A stretch of DNA of 64,000 nt from Phorcus lineatus (taxonomy: Eukaryota; Mollusca; Gastropoda; Trochida; Trochidae), in contig OV121084.1 in the NCBI GenBank assembly GCA_921293015.1, positions 51,619,864-51,683,863 on the forward strand. The letters run 5' to 3'. The notes beneath the pieces were generated by a model. That model was given only the letters and a program-made list of their open reading frames with translations, ran no database searches and was not told the origin of the DNA. Below, one piece after another: positions 51,490 to 64,000 of the stretch (position 1 is the first letter of the stretch; every line of letters starts with the position of its first letter). The position numbers and the translations under genes are program-made.

Positions 51490-52760
51490 GTCTTTTTTAA
51501 AGCTAACAATCTAAACAACACGAATGACAACAATGTTAATAAAATCTAAACAATATGGAATGTAACTCTAATACTCAACTAAAAATATATTAACTTTAAA
51601 CTGTACGTAGAGGCATTGACAGAAATTGAAACTCAATTGACAACAATGACAAAGAGGGATATCAAATTTATACATATTATCTAAAATATATAATTTTTCA
51701 CTAAAACTAGTCCTTATGTAAGTGGGAAAAACAACTGCACAAGAAAATTATGTTAGTTGAATAATAAATTGAAAAATAAAACTATACACAATGGACAACG
51801 AAAAACCATTCAAAACGATGTCTATGTCATGAGGAAAGAGATAGCCGTTCACCACACAGAGCTCATTGAAAAGTAGCACAAATTGAGTTTGATTAATAAC
51901 AAAATGCAATGGGTACACAATGTTGTAATCTGTTCAAACATCAGACAGGTTAGATTGGTTCCATTTGTAACCCAGGAAGACTAGAATTCAACTATTCAAA
52001 TAAAATGAAGAAATTCTTATTGAAACATTTCAACCATAAAAATTAAGTATCCTGAAAACATAATACTATATAATAATAATGACTATTTATTTACGGTAAT
52101 TCAAGTCTTAATTGTATCACATTATATAGGATATGTAGACATTATCTTAGTGAGACACTGTAATTTTTGTCAACTACTAATTGCATTTTGTTGCCATACA
52201 TTTTGCTACATCAGCTTAACTGAACCTACAGGACTACTTCAATAGCCTGGTATTCATCACGTCATAATGATATCTTAAAAAATCTCATGTAAAGACAATT
52301 TTTTAACAAGTTTCGTTGCCTCCAATGTTGAGAGTTTGTTGATGATAATTGACTAAATCATTGATTTGTCATGTTTTAAAATGTTAAATATATGAGTTCT
52401 TGCTTGTGAATTCCACCCCTTTACCTTCTGCTTGTGGGTTTACTTTAAAATATAGTACTCTTGTTGTTATAGGTGTTATAACACAGGTTTCATGACTTAC
52501 AAGTAATTAAACAATTAACAATTTGTCTACATGGTAAAGAGGAAACAGTAATTTCCAGCACTGTTGACTTCAGAACATCCAATGGTAGAATATTGATCTT
52601 ACTGATAGTACAAAGTGTCAAGTAACCTTATGAGCATTCAATGTACAGTATGTCACATTATTTCCTGTCAAACTGGTTCCAAGGACATTACCTCTGTATC
52701 AACAACCAGTTTAAAGAATGCTGCCAAAGGTTGACAAGCAGAGGTTTTGAAGGTTCCTAC

Positions 52761-53069
52761 TCAGAACTCTGCATCAACTCTTTCCCTGAGTTGGTTGATC
52801 TGCTGCAGAAGGCTGGAGGTACTGCTGTGTATGGAGTTTGCCAAGTGATAGTCTGGTTCAGGCTGCATGTGGTAGTCGGTATCGTTCCAGTCACTGTCGT
52901 CGTTCAAACTGGAGAAAGATCCCACCCTGCTGGACATTCCCGTGCCGAAGGAGCATTCAGAGTTGGTCTCCGAGTAGCGGTCCTGCATGACCACCTTGAA
53001 CTCCTGGATAGCCTCGTGAAGTGACCACAGCTGACACAGCAGAGACATGTCCAGTTGCCGCAGGTCAAC
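52761..53069 (-). CDS. FAM89: FAM89/LRAP25-like protein, exon 2 (C-terminal)
   Basis: Acceptor cttggcag, phase 0, 102 residues and a TGA stop. Begins VDLRQLDMSLLCQLWSLHEA then IQEFK, which is the hallmark leucine-rich core of the vertebrate FAM89A/FAM89B family. The rest is Ser/Asp-rich, then a C-terminal amphipathic stretch (SLLQQINQLRERVDAEF) that may form a coiled coil. Confidence 0.85.
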   Translation of the reverse strand, partial: VDLRQLDMSLLCQLWSLHEAIQEFKVVMQDRYSETNSECSFGTGMSSRVGSFSSLNDDSDWNDTDYHMQPEPDYHLANSIHSSTSSLLQQINQLRERVDAEF

Positions 53070-56000
53070 CTGCCAAGAAATCATTTGTGCCATAAATACA
53101 TCTGCATGAAGAGAAATGTTTTAGTTTAGAATATTTCTAAAACAATTTAGTAATTCTCTTTCATAGTTCAATTAATTGACCTTCTCATAATCATATAAAA
53201 ATGAGAAATCAATTGAACCAATCTTTGTACCTTTTATTTGGCATTTCATTTACTAATTGTTTAAAGTTATAACTTCAAAATTGTGGTACTGCTTTAACCT
53301 TTTTTCACACTAAGATAACCTCTCCTGAGAACAGGCAATGAAAAATAAATTTTCTTCATCTGTAGGTAATAATTTTTAAGAAAACTTGTTCTAATTATAA
53401 GCAATGGATTAAAGTCAAAAAATTATTTTCTTCCACACAATATTTCAATTTAGAGCAATCAATATTTATAAAATCTATTTAAACAGAAGCTTGGTGGGTG
53501 GAAACTTTATAGTCAAATAATGTCTATATGGGATAATCTTGGTGTTTCCACTGGTTTATCAGGCTACCCAAACTATTTTCAGAGCAGCTGGTAAAATATT
53601 AAGGACATTTATATGCATATAAATCTGGAAACAGGTGACCTCAAACAGCTACTACAGATATTCTACATAACTTGACCCCGACAGAAGATCAAGGTTGCAT
53701 CAAGTACATAGCAGACATGACAACTGATAAGTGACATTGATCACTATGTTGTTGATAGCAGTAACACCTGTCACTGGCATAGTTTAAACATGGCTGAGTC
53801 ACTGTGAATCACATAGGTAAATTGTAGTGTACACATTATTGTCATGTACACATTCATTTGCAGTGTTTCATTACAATTCATGTGAATTCAAATTATGCTC
53901 CATGCATCTCAAGTTAACTCAAATAAGGTTACGGTTGATAAAGAACAAGAAAAAGCACAGTGCCTGGTATCATAGCATTATTCATGCTGAAAATTGACAG
54001 ATATAAATAAAATAACAGGTGTTTACTGTCACACAAAGTTATTCTGTCTCTTCACTTGATAATAATAATGTTCCCATAATTTTCATAACCACCACTATCA
54101 GAACCACAAAGATCAAGGTAAGCGTGATGTCATAAGCTGTATAAAACAATTATAACACTAAAAATCTTAAATTAGCTTTTCTATTTTTGTCACAATGTCA
54201 TAACGTTCACATTTAATGCCATTTTAGAATAGCAAAAGGAAAGGTAACCATAGTTACTTCATAAAAACGCGAAATCTAATTGACGTCAACTCATGCTTCA
54301 CCTTTGCAATGCTTCTGTGAGACATTTCTATTCTACACAAGCAACTAACTACAAAGAAATGATTTAATCACACAGAAGTAATTACAGCGATAATTTTCAC
54401 TTATCTATGTGTGAATAGTACAAATAACAATAAACACTTTACACAAACACATGTTCCACGCATGGAGAGGCATTACGGCTACTTAAATCTTTCTCAAGTC
54501 TTAGTTAGGCATGATATCAGAGTGGGTCCATGTACAATGTTAACGCCTCGGTGAACTTCAAAGGATCATCCCACCACTTCCATTCATGCTGCGTATTACG
54601 GTGTAAAAGGTTACACGATACTAATCTTTTTGTCTGAACAAAGAAAAACATTGTTGTTTGGGAGTTGTGCCGACAAGTATGAATGTACCGCAATTCTGAA
54701 ACTGATTTAAGATAGGAAAGTGGGACTAGTTGCTTATAGACTTTAAAATACTTTTACAGGTTTTTGAATTTCTGCTTGATAATGAAAATGAAGAAGAGTT
54801 CATGATAACTCTTGAAAAGCTGTTCACATTTTCATGAAAGACCAATGTTGGCGGTGAAAAAAAAAGATCAAAAGCATATAAAAGTCTCCCCCCTCTCCCC
54901 CAATGCGTTTATAATTTTCAAATCTTATGCTCACATAAATTTATATAACACCAACTTTAAGCAAAAATATAATATGTTAATCTTAATTCTAACACTTAGA
55001 AAAATGTACATAAATTTAATCAATTCTTACTTGAAAATTCAAGTCAAAAAATGTGTACAGTTTTCTTTTATCTGAGACAGGTGGCCTACCCTATATATCT
55101 CTCGGGGCTCTGGTTTTGGGCAGTATCAGTATGATAGCTTCTTGCAATGAAATAAGAAATCAAAGAGAAAGACATGAGTTCAAGCCAAAGGAACAAACAT
55201 GACCTAAAAAGATAAAACATCTTTACTCCCCGGGGCACATCAACTTTTCTTTTTTGCTATTTATTCTTAAGACTGTGAGGCTTGAGAACTCATTCACAGT
55301 AACTGTCCTTCTACTAAATGAGTTAATGTTTTCCATACAACAGTGAGCTTATATCTTCTGGGTATGAATGTAATGTAATCAAATATTTACAGAAACAAAT
55401 TATAGAGTTATAAAAATGCTCGAATTACCCATCTCTTCTCATCTGCCAAAGCAAATAAATTGTATTCTTTTCTTAATTCTAAAATCTATTTATTCAAAAT
55501 ATTCCTCCTAAATGTTTTAAACATTCAGATCTTACAATTGTGTAAGTTATATGAGAAAACTCAACACAGTGGCAAGCATTGATGGACATAAAAATCCTAC
55601 CTTTTATGGCTTCGGGCATATGAATAAATTTTCTTTAATGTAGCAAAAAGCAAATTATCTTTCTTCTGAATCAGTAAAACCTTCAAGGTTACGCACTTTT
55701 AAACATTTGTCAGGCATTTAATTTTACAACTGTCTCAGTCAGAGATTTAGAAATGAAATATATCTATTTTGTATCGAAAAGGCAGTAACGATATGATTAA
55801 TTCTAAAGCTTATCTACTTATTGAAAAATCTTTTAGCAATGGTGAATTAGTTATTGTTTAGCATCACCTTGGCAATTTTCAGCCAACAGCAGCGCTTAAG
55901 TAGCAGTAAAAAACTTAATTGAAAATTGATGACTTGTCCCTTTTGAGAGATTGAAAGTTAATACATTGACCTGACTTTCATACAAGTTTATTACTACTAA

Positions 56001-59000
56001 AAAATACCTGCAGTAGGTCAACGACTTATGGACATTAAAAGTGTTTTAATCATCAAAAATCCTAAAATGTTAGTATTTGAATAAATATCTCCAGTCAATA
56101 ATACTTTTCTTAACAATTTAACACATCAAACATTCATTTATACACGAGTCTCAGGATGTTGTTAATTTGGTGTGAAATATAAAAGCAAAAATCATAAATT
56201 CAATTTAAGATGTCTTCAGTGACAAGAAAGGAGTGTTGTATAAAAGCAACACAAGTCATTTTTCTTTAATTATCATTAAAAACTAAAATCCAAAAACAAA
56301 GATTGTCTAACATTGAGGCTTGAACGTACGTTTTTTTCACTCACTTTCAAGAAATATGTTGAATATTTGATAACTTAAACTAAACTTCAACTAAAATAAA
56401 TTTATCAATATTTACAGATTTTCTCAAAGCTTACTTTAAAACAGTAAAGTGTCAACAGACCAGAAAGATATCCACATGTTTATTCATAAAGTTCAAGCTT
56501 ATGATTAAAAGGAAATAAACAGCTATGTTCATGATTCAAATGAAACTTTATTCCTCTATAAACGTTGCACGCCCTTAGTGCATATTGAGTTAACCTTCTC
56601 TGGCAAGGTGACACAGAAATAAATCTTTTAATGTCAAGTGACTTTCTTATCTGACAGACCACTGCACACTTCCTCAAGTGCGTGGTTATGTAGAGTAGAC
56701 TTTTCAATCTTAAATAAACTTAACATTTTTTTCTGGTTTCAAATACCCTTTTTTCACGTTTTTAATTTTTTAAATGTGATCATGTAAAACAACATTAAAC
56801 AACTCTTTATGAAGAATTGAAATAATGAATATTAGCCAATCTTACATAAATATGTGCAAATTTCATACATAATTTGAAAATGTATATTTTGATGATTAGG
56901 CAAGATCTTCACAATTTTAATGTTGTCAAATACCTAGCATGTGGAGATGCGTAGATAATATATTGCATCTTAAAAAAAAACTGTTAAAGAGCCACTCCGT
57001 CATTTTCATAACATATTATTTACCTTTGATACGAACCTAAATGTCATATGTGGTGTTATAAAATCAAAACATATTAACTTTTCATGTCCAAAAGACATAT
57101 TTATGACAATTACTGGTTTTCCATGTAAATCTAAAAACAAAGGTGTAGATATCATGTTCAATATACATGGATAATAGTTAATTAGTTATATAACCTAACA
57201 AACGCTATCAACTACTAACTGCCCTCATGGATGTTTTAGATAAGTCTCCAAAATTACGTTTGACTATTTAACGCGAGCCACTGTCCAGTTTTCCATCATA
57301 ATTGCAACATTCTATCTTCATATTGTCACTGTAAAAAAACAATAAGTTTTAAAATGTGTCTTTTTGGTAACAGTCGATACTTTGTGATCAAATGACACCA
57401 CTGATTCAGTTTGGCATATATATATGACTCCAACAACTCACAGAGTGGCTCTTTAATGATTTCTATATTACTTCTTCTAGTTTATCTTGTTCTTAATTCT
57501 TGAACACTGAATTGTGCTAGACGTTCTCCTATCTGAAATTGAGATCCAACTATTACATGAAATAGTATTTTAATAAAATAATTATTGATGACAAGCAACT
57601 CACCAAGAGTAACATAAGAATATTCTGTCATGTTCTGAGTCTTACAGACTTGCCATAATGTGAATTGATTGTCATTATCTCTAATTAAAGTACATTCATC
57701 AAAATATGCCCTAATGGGATTAGTAAAGTTGATTAAATGCATCAGATGTATAGCTTTTTCAACAACAATTATTTTTAAACATTATTGTATCCAAATTGCA
57801 ACAGTACTTTTGGAATATAAAACTTCTGATTTTAACCTCAGCATCTTACTAATATCTAAGCTGATATAAGAACAGTTCAAGCATGATGAAATCACTGAAC
57901 TGTGCTAAAGAAGTGATGATACAGATGTGAGAAGGAAGAGTAAATATTTCATAATCATGAGAAGTGAAACAATTGGCTCTGCAGATGTTATTGTGTCCTT
58001 TTCCTGGTTTGTTTTTGATGTATCCATGTGTTAGGCTCAGTTTGAAGTGAGGAATATGACCCACATCCTGAGGAGAGTTTCTGGTTCTCCAGTGCACTTA
58101 TCTCTTACTGCCTGATAGAACTAACTGATATGCTCCCATCTATACACTGGTCCATTTGTTGAGGGCAGATCTGTAACCAAATAAAACTTATCTCTTCTCA
58201 TTGAATGGACATCTAGACTCACTCACAGTCCCCTGAATCGCTACTCTATTAAATGTTGATATCCAAAGAAGGAAAACTGAATTTATATGTCTGTTTCAAC
58301 GTTGATTAATTAATTCCTATATTATCATTGAACAAGAAGCTTTTGTACAGAGGACACTACAACTTGATATATAAATGATAACAAAATGCCTGTGCGTAAC
58401 ATGTCTGCAACAGGTTACACATAGTTTGTGGACTTTCTATAGAATAAACATGACTGACAGTCATGATTGTTCTTTGTCTTAAAATCAAAATTGAATTAAA
58501 AAACGCAACCAATCAGAAACTTATCAAAGAAATTGAAAGGTAAAGAATCTACTGAGATGTGAAGCTTAGAAACTCAAACTTATTCGATAAAGTTCTATTT
58601 CTTTACTAGCCTCATTATATGATTTTGGAGGTTTTCTTGGAAACTATTTACAGAAAAACATGAACAATAATACCACTTAAATTAAGCAAATAAGAGCCCA
58701 TGAGGCAGTCAAACCAGTCTAGAATGGACTAGGTGACCAGATGCTGAAATAAACTCCACCCCCATCAATCAGGAACACCTCGCTATAACATCAAGTGGTT
58801 GACAGTGGTCTCTTTTATCTGTGCTAATGTTGACATGATTTATTCAATCTTATTGCATCTTGTCAACCAATGAGGTATGGACTCATCATTTGAGGAAAAC
58901 GTGTACTCAAACAGGTAGTGTAACCCAGTAAACCAGGGAAACATGCTGAGAGATTGCCTTTGGTAAAGAAAGTTTTACCTACCCAGTTCAAACATTCATC

Positions 59001-61670
59001 TGTACATAAAAAGCTTCCCATATATGTCTAATGATAACAACTCAAGGTTACACATGTATTGGTGTTTTACCCCCCATAGAAGTTTATTCTTCATAACAAA
59101 AAAAGGATTTCAAATACGTTTGTAACTTGAAAGCCATTTAATAAACTTTTCAAAACTTAACTTCTGTAACAAATTTAATTTTCTCAATTTGACATAAGGT
59201 AGCTGAAACATAAGAAAAGTAAGAACTTTTGATCTCATCTAATACTTTTTAATAGTGAAGATACATAAAGTCTAATCAACCTTGAACTCAGATGTAATAT
59301 TACACAATATTAATAAATAGACACATAACATTTTGGTATTCCCTTCAATCCTTCAACTTAACAGCCCTGAAACAGTGATTTCAATCCATCTGATAAGAGT
59401 TATCATATGCTTAGGAGATAAACCTAGTGTGTTTGAAAATCAGAGACATGTTATACTGGATTGATAGCGAGTAAATTTTAAATTGAAACCGAACGCGCAG
59501 CGTGAGGTTTCAATTTAAAATTTACTCGCTATCAATCCAGTATAACATATCTCTGATTTTCAAACACACTAGGTTTATCTCCATTCTACCATGACGATTT
59601 TAATGCTGAACTCTTTTTTCATAGCGAAATGCACAGTGCAAAATGTTCCGACTTCTGGAGACAAACATGAACTCGTCAGCATCGGGGATTTTGCGTCATA
59701 GTATTGAACTAAAATTAAACCGTTAACAAAGTTAAACTCAATACTACGTGTTCACGAAATGGTTTCGTACTAGTATGTGGTACAAATGTAAATATCGAAT
59801 CGTTTAAAAAGCCTTTTTATCTTGTTTTAATAGCAAACAAAGATCGCGACACCCCCTCATGACGCAAATGGATAACTCTAACAGTAGACCACTATGACGT
59901 CGTAATAGGGTTTATGACGTCAGAAGCGCTCGCGAAATGACGTCATTGTTTTGTTGCCGTATTCGAAGGAATGCTGCTGCATGCCCAGTAGCGGAAAGCT
60001 TAGTTTACGATATTTTTTCACTCAAACTTCTTATTTTGTACAAAATACGATATAAAATTAAAACAATTTGCTCTCTCCGTGTAAACACACGAAAACAAAT
60101 ACGATTAATTCCTTTTGGAAAGAGATTAATCCGACTTGCAAGCGGAATATCGACTCTGAAGTTACCAGTCGAATAGTCGGAAGTCAATGTATGTATTTAT
60201 ACATTGTAAACTGATTTCGGGTAAACAGAGCCACTTCAATCTTGAATTGATACCCTCTGAGTCGGACAAAACAGCCAATCAGAATCGAGTATCCAGCACT
60301 TTCATGGTAGAATCTGAAATATTGTGTTTGTCCACAACATAGAACGTACCATATTTCCTTGTATTTAGGCCATATCTCGAACTGTCGCAAAAGGTAGGAC
60401 TGTTTAGTAAAAGAAATAGCTGCTTGGTCTTGAGAATAAGATGACTATAATAGATTGTTTCTCCTGTCATCTCAATCTCATATTTAAGATCTAAATAGCT
60501 GCTCTACATTACTCATATTATATATTTATAGCAGCAATTTAGATTTTATTTCAAAGAGATTTCTGTAATCTGAGATAATAATTTATTGTCTCTAACCAGA
60601 AAAACAACACCATGTTATTTAATTTGTTCAGGTTAAATTACCATATCAGGGGCGCTTTTTAATACGATTTACAATAAATACTGAAATGAGTAAAATGTCT
60701 ATGGAGAGAAAGAACAAATTCTACTATCTGTAGTACCTCTATACTTTACCCTTGACACCACATGGAATGAAAAGACAAGAATTCACCTGAATAATGGAAA
60801 ATAAAGAGCAGGGATTGGCCCATTGTCAAAGATGTATTTCCCAATCCCTGAAGACCAAGGCTTATGTTTTTAGTGGAACTCCCTGTTTATCATGCAGGGC
60901 AAGTTTTGAGAAGAGGGCACTCATATGGTAAAATTGAGCTTAGGCAGCGCTTTTAAGTTGCTTCATGGTAGGGAATTCAGTCAAATCATGGGTTGAATAC
61001 CTTAAGAATATTTGATACTGACTTATATTTAATGAAAATATTAAAACCCCTTTTAGCCTAAAGTATATACGGAATTTTACAAGTCCAACTAGAAAATCAT
61101 TTAGCCTAGTTAATTGGTAAAAAATACACTTGAATTGAAAACTCAGATGTTTCCTGAGACGATTACTGTAACTGTAAACAGTCCAAGCCTCTTTACCAAT
61201 ATAATTGAACAAATATCATTTTGATCAGATAATATATACCTCCAATAGAAAACATAGTTTTGCATGCATGATTTCAAATGCGTCACGAAAAATAATTTTT
61301 TACGTGAACAACCATGCCTATCCCATCGCGTTATAACGAGGTAAACTCTAAAGATACTAACCATCTCTCGTCGCAGTTTGGTCAGAGATGAATTGAGTCT
61401 AGAAAACGATGAAACTGGTAAACTTGGTGATCCCTGGTGGTTTTCGTTGACGTCGTTGGTTGTGGCATGAACATTGCCATCATCCTCAGAAGGTTCGCAC
61501 AGTGATTCTTGTGCAAGTTCTTCCAACAGGTTGGATTTTAAAGTGTGCATTTTCTCGGTTTCTCGCCACTGAGAGCTGTCAGAACCGAGAAACCCGCTAA
61601 AACATCGTGGAAGTGGTGGTAAACCCGGTATATCCGACATAGTCGAGGGGTTGGAGTTATCCTCAGACAT
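52761..61670 (-). CDS. FAM89: FAM89/LRAP25-like adapter gene (two coding exons)
   Basis: 205 residues, against about 185-190 in vertebrate FAM89A/B. Exon 1 carries GLPPLPRCFSGFL, an aromatic W-R-E-x-E-K segment and LTKLRREM; exon 2 continues VDLRQLDMSLLCQLW. In vertebrates FAM89B (LRAP25) is a leucine-repeat adapter linking LIMK1 and MRCK kinases at the leading edge; a similar cytoplasmic role here is inference from family. The gene is transcribed in the same direction as gene 2, about 6 kb upstream of it, with no sign of a functional link. Confidence 0.85.
56988..57452 (-). mobile_element. MITE family A, copy 3 (inverted)
   Basis: 465 bp, opposite orientation to copies 1 and 2, both ends intact (AAAGAGCCACTCCGT…GAGTGGCTCTTT). 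Confidence 0.85.
59414..59582. mobile_element. Long hairpin foldback element
   Basis: Two 77-bp arms, 76 of 77 complementary, around a 15-bp GC-rich centre (gaacgcgcagcgtga). No coding capacity. The near-perfect pairing implies recent formation or gene conversion between the arms. Confidence 0.9.
59895..59945. promoter_or_regulatory. Cluster of CRE-like sites
   Basis: TGACGTCG then two perfect palindromic TGACGTCA sites within 51 bp, the CREB/ATF consensus. They lie in a locally GC-richer patch of the FAM89-like intron. Confidence 0.45.
61362..61670 (-). CDS. FAM89: FAM89/LRAP25-like protein, exon 1 (N-terminal)
   Basis: 103 codons from the first in-frame ATG (MSEDNSNPSTM); a second ATG ten codons on (MSDIPGLPPLP) is a possible alternative start. 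Donor GTTAGT, phase 0. The in-frame codons before the ATG contain no ATG. A short out-of-frame upstream ATG lies about 35 bp before the start. Confidence 0.8.
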
Positions 61671-62580
61671 TAGGACGATTTTTTCTCTCTCTACCGGCAA
61701 TCATTCCACATGTAAACTCCCCATCAAAACACAAGTTCGTCAAGTTTCTGACAGTCCGCTTTAGCGTGACTGCGCCCTCTCTTCTAAGGGAAGTAACTCT
61801 GGTCGGCAGGTGCCGTTTGGCTTTGTGGCGATTTCTTTCTCAATCACTTTTGTTTGGCGACAGATGGCTTTTCATATTCGGCCATAAATGTTGGCTTTAT
61901 TCACACCTCTTCAGATATGGTGTACAATAGCAAGCTAGAAACAATCATTATGGTATCGACAGATTTAACAATTTCCTATCAATCATATTTCGAGATTTAC
62001 ATGCTAATTTTGAAGAAAAGTTCACAATAACATTTATTGACTGGTATTGATGAAAATCGGTTGTTAGCAAAAGCCTTTGTTCCTTTCCACGGTAACATTT
62101 TGAGAGGATTCTATTGTTCAATCTCGTGTTCGAGATTATTTTTTCATCTTTCATAAAAAAAATTATACGGATTACATTTTGTAACCTATATAATCGTCAC
62201 AAGTCTGCGTGCAACATTTTATCAGTAAGAGACACTCAATGGTTTCCTCGGTATCCATGGTATTTTAAGAGAGGTTATTAATATATTCACACTGAAAGTC
62301 ATAAAGCCTCCTACTTCAAAGTACAGACGATTTATGTCGAATAGAATGCAAGTTTTATTTTATTGTATTCTAATGAATATATGAAGAAATGGGTAAGTCT
62401 ATGAATAAAACGAATTATTAACACTAAAACTTTCAATCTTTGAATATTTGTCACTTTTGAATATGTCAATGTGAACGAATACTATAGAATTGCATTCGTG
62501 AAAATATGTCAGCTACAAGAACATCAAGACAATAATAATAATAATTTGGTTTGCTATCGAAGTCTAGATAAAGAATAAGA
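61671..62580. other. 5' flank of the FAM89-like gene
   Basis: Likely holds its promoter and 5' UTR (GC-richer 61730-61830). No TATA box or other site is distinctive enough to call. Confidence 0.4.
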
Positions 62581-62581
62581 T

Positions 62582-62594
62582 ATGAATATAAAGA
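62582..62594. repeat. Short (GAA)n tract
   Basis: Four GAA units, followed by the LINE 3' region. Confidence 0.6.
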
Positions 62595-62599
62595 AGAAG

Positions 62600-63715
62600 A
62601 AGAAGTTTATTCAGTATTTGAGGCCTCATGGCCAAGAGTACAATCATTTGAAATAATACATATAGTTTGCGGATGGACAGGTTAACAAATGATTATAAAA
62701 GCTGTTTTTTACACAGGCAGGTTACGTTTAAGAAATATCGCAATCGATTTAATTACATTTACATTTGATGTTGCTAAAAGTTGTTTGAATTTTAATTGTG
62801 ATGGAAAAGTACGATAATAGCTGGGTATATACAATTTTCTTTGCAAAGAATAAAAGCGACACACAAGTAGAAAATGAAATTCATATTGTTGAACATTAAA
62901 ATCACATTTGTCACAAATAAGTGTATCGCTATGTATATCAACATTATATTTATATCTTTGTTGTTGAATGTTCAACTTAAAATGGCTTTGACATCGAAAT
63001 TTGCATAAAATAGGTATAAGATCTTTATTGGGATTAAGTTTTAAGATGTATTTCTCTGGTTCCAGGGCAGACTTGATTGATCCATAGTATTTAAGAAAAG
63101 ATGACGATGTTACCCTGGAATGCCAATTTTGAATTTCAATATCTTTACATCTTTGTCGAAATTCAAAAACAAAAGCATCGATATTTACACATTCTTGTGT
63201 TATCCAAACATATGAAAAGCCAGTACGAAACAAAAGCAAACGTACGTGCGAGACCCAACTGCAGCTGCCATGGTCATCTTGTTGCTTTAACATATCATAG
63301 CATGCTTTGGGGTGACGGTGATCGTCCATATGTATAATTCTGCACTAATGATTTATACATCTACTGAAATATATAACACATAAGGGAGTTCTACCAATTT
63401 CTCCAAGTATAGCTTTGGAAGAAATCGTTTTATTAACACACAAAAACCGTTTGAAAAAGAAGCATTGTATTTTCTCAATGTGGGCACGGTATGAGTGGCC
63501 CAAGATTTCGCTACCGTACAATAATATCGGAGCTACTTTACTATCAAATATCGCTGATGCAACTTCCAAAGATATGTTTCGAAAATCCGTAAACATTTTA
63601 AAAATAGGGTACGAAGCGTTTTTTGCTTGTGAACTCAGTGTTTCACATGTTTTTGTCCAAGATATCGCTTCAAAAAGGAAACCAGGACAAAAGTGCCCGT
63701 TGGGTTTTGATGGTC
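62600..63715 (-). mobile_element. Truncated non-LTR retrotransposon, C-terminal end, frameshifted
   Basis: Minus strand: SWTKTCETLSSQA, then ILLYGSEILGHSYRAHIEKI and RTPLCVIYFSRCI in one frame, then a stop/frameshift and HPKACYDMLKQQDDHGSCSW and NWHSRVTSSS, ending near FLKRNLPV. This is the typical conserved end of a LINE family common in molluscs and cnidarians. The RT core is missing and the frame is broken, so it is dead. Confidence 0.75.
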
Positions 63716-64000
63716 AGTTACTTTTGTAACAGAATTGATGATGGATATAATGGTGGATAAGGGATATTTTTTTCATTGTCCTGTGGAATTTTATAGTTGC
63801 GACTGTCTATGTTCCTACATACCCTACCTTATTCCTATATAAAATGACAAAAGAATAATCTAAGAGTCAGTGGGGATATGTTTTTGTTTGTAGACAAATT
63901 TACTAATGGTTCTAAACATGTGCTGAATTGTAAACGTAAACGTAGCTACAAAAACTTTCATTTTTACTGATAATTGATTGATTATAATTATTTTTATGGA
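63716..64000. other. Nothing recognised
   Basis: AT-rich sequence without an open frame or repeat partner in the window. Confidence 0.5.

Larger units (their letters stand above)
48802..52760 (-). other. Probable long 3' UTR of the FAM89-like gene
   Basis: No coding frames of interest; holds two TIR elements and a perfect palindrome. The UTR extent is inferred only from poly(A) hexamers. Confidence 0.4.
53070..61361 (-). other. Intron of the FAM89-like gene
   Basis: 8.3 kb, phase 0, GTTAGT…cttggcag. Contains MITE A copy 3, a long hairpin and a CRE-like cluster; no other exon recognised. Confidence 0.75.

Noticed and set aside
61671..61700. Extension of the FAM89-like protein to 61700
   Set aside because: The frame is open but has no ATG there; the first in-frame ATG is at about 61670.

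Overview
This is a eukaryotic, AT-rich, intron-rich genomic window with dense small transposons. It suggests a marine lophotrochozoan, most likely a mollusc. The reasons are animal-type EGF exons, a Thr/Pro mucin stalk, molluscan-style non-LTR retrotransposons and foldback/MITE families. The species cannot be named from the sequence. All exon models were built by hand from reading frame, splice-site dinucleotides and phase; coordinates may be off by a base or two.

Layout. (1) 1-17391, plus strand: 3' part of a gene for a type I membrane glycoprotein. Twenty-one exons (about 928 residues in the window) stay open and phase-compatible throughout. In order they hold one EGF domain, tandem Cys-paired modules of an unnamed family (each spread over about four exons), a Thr/Pro mucin stalk of about 340 residues, a transmembrane segment and a short basic tail. 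(2) 17392-18416: short intergenic stretch holding the 3' ends of two convergent genes. (3) 18417-46385, minus strand: a second, larger membrane protein. An unnamed multi-exon N-terminal region ([36 protein letters not shown] and W-x-P-T...IIC motifs) leads into 38 single-exon EGF domains, a possible 39th, a transmembrane helix and a cytoplasmic tail of about 250 residues with repeated Trp motifs. By hand tally the joined exons give 6402 nt, about 2133 residues, without a frame break. The signal-peptide exon was not found. (4) 48790-61700, minus strand: a FAM89/LRAP25-like gene of two coding exons, 205 residues, with an 8.3 kb intron and a probable long 3' UTR. (5) 62580-63720: a decayed non-LTR retrotransposon.

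The two membrane proteins lie tail to tail (stops 1.03 kb apart). Both carry modules with an ICxxxxDS...S.xCFTI-type signature, so they look like a related pair of surface receptors or adhesion proteins. Their ligands and roles cannot be read from sequence.

The most distinctive structure is the EGF exon array. All internal EGF exons have symmetric phase 1-1. Recent unequal exchange has left blocks of about 200 and 400 bp with near-identical introns at 31.9-33.1 kb, and dead or half-deleted EGF exons litter the introns. At least five TIR/foldback element types, tRNA-like SINE fragments, three LINE fragments, a 77-bp-arm hairpin and a perfect 41-bp palindrome fill the non-coding space.
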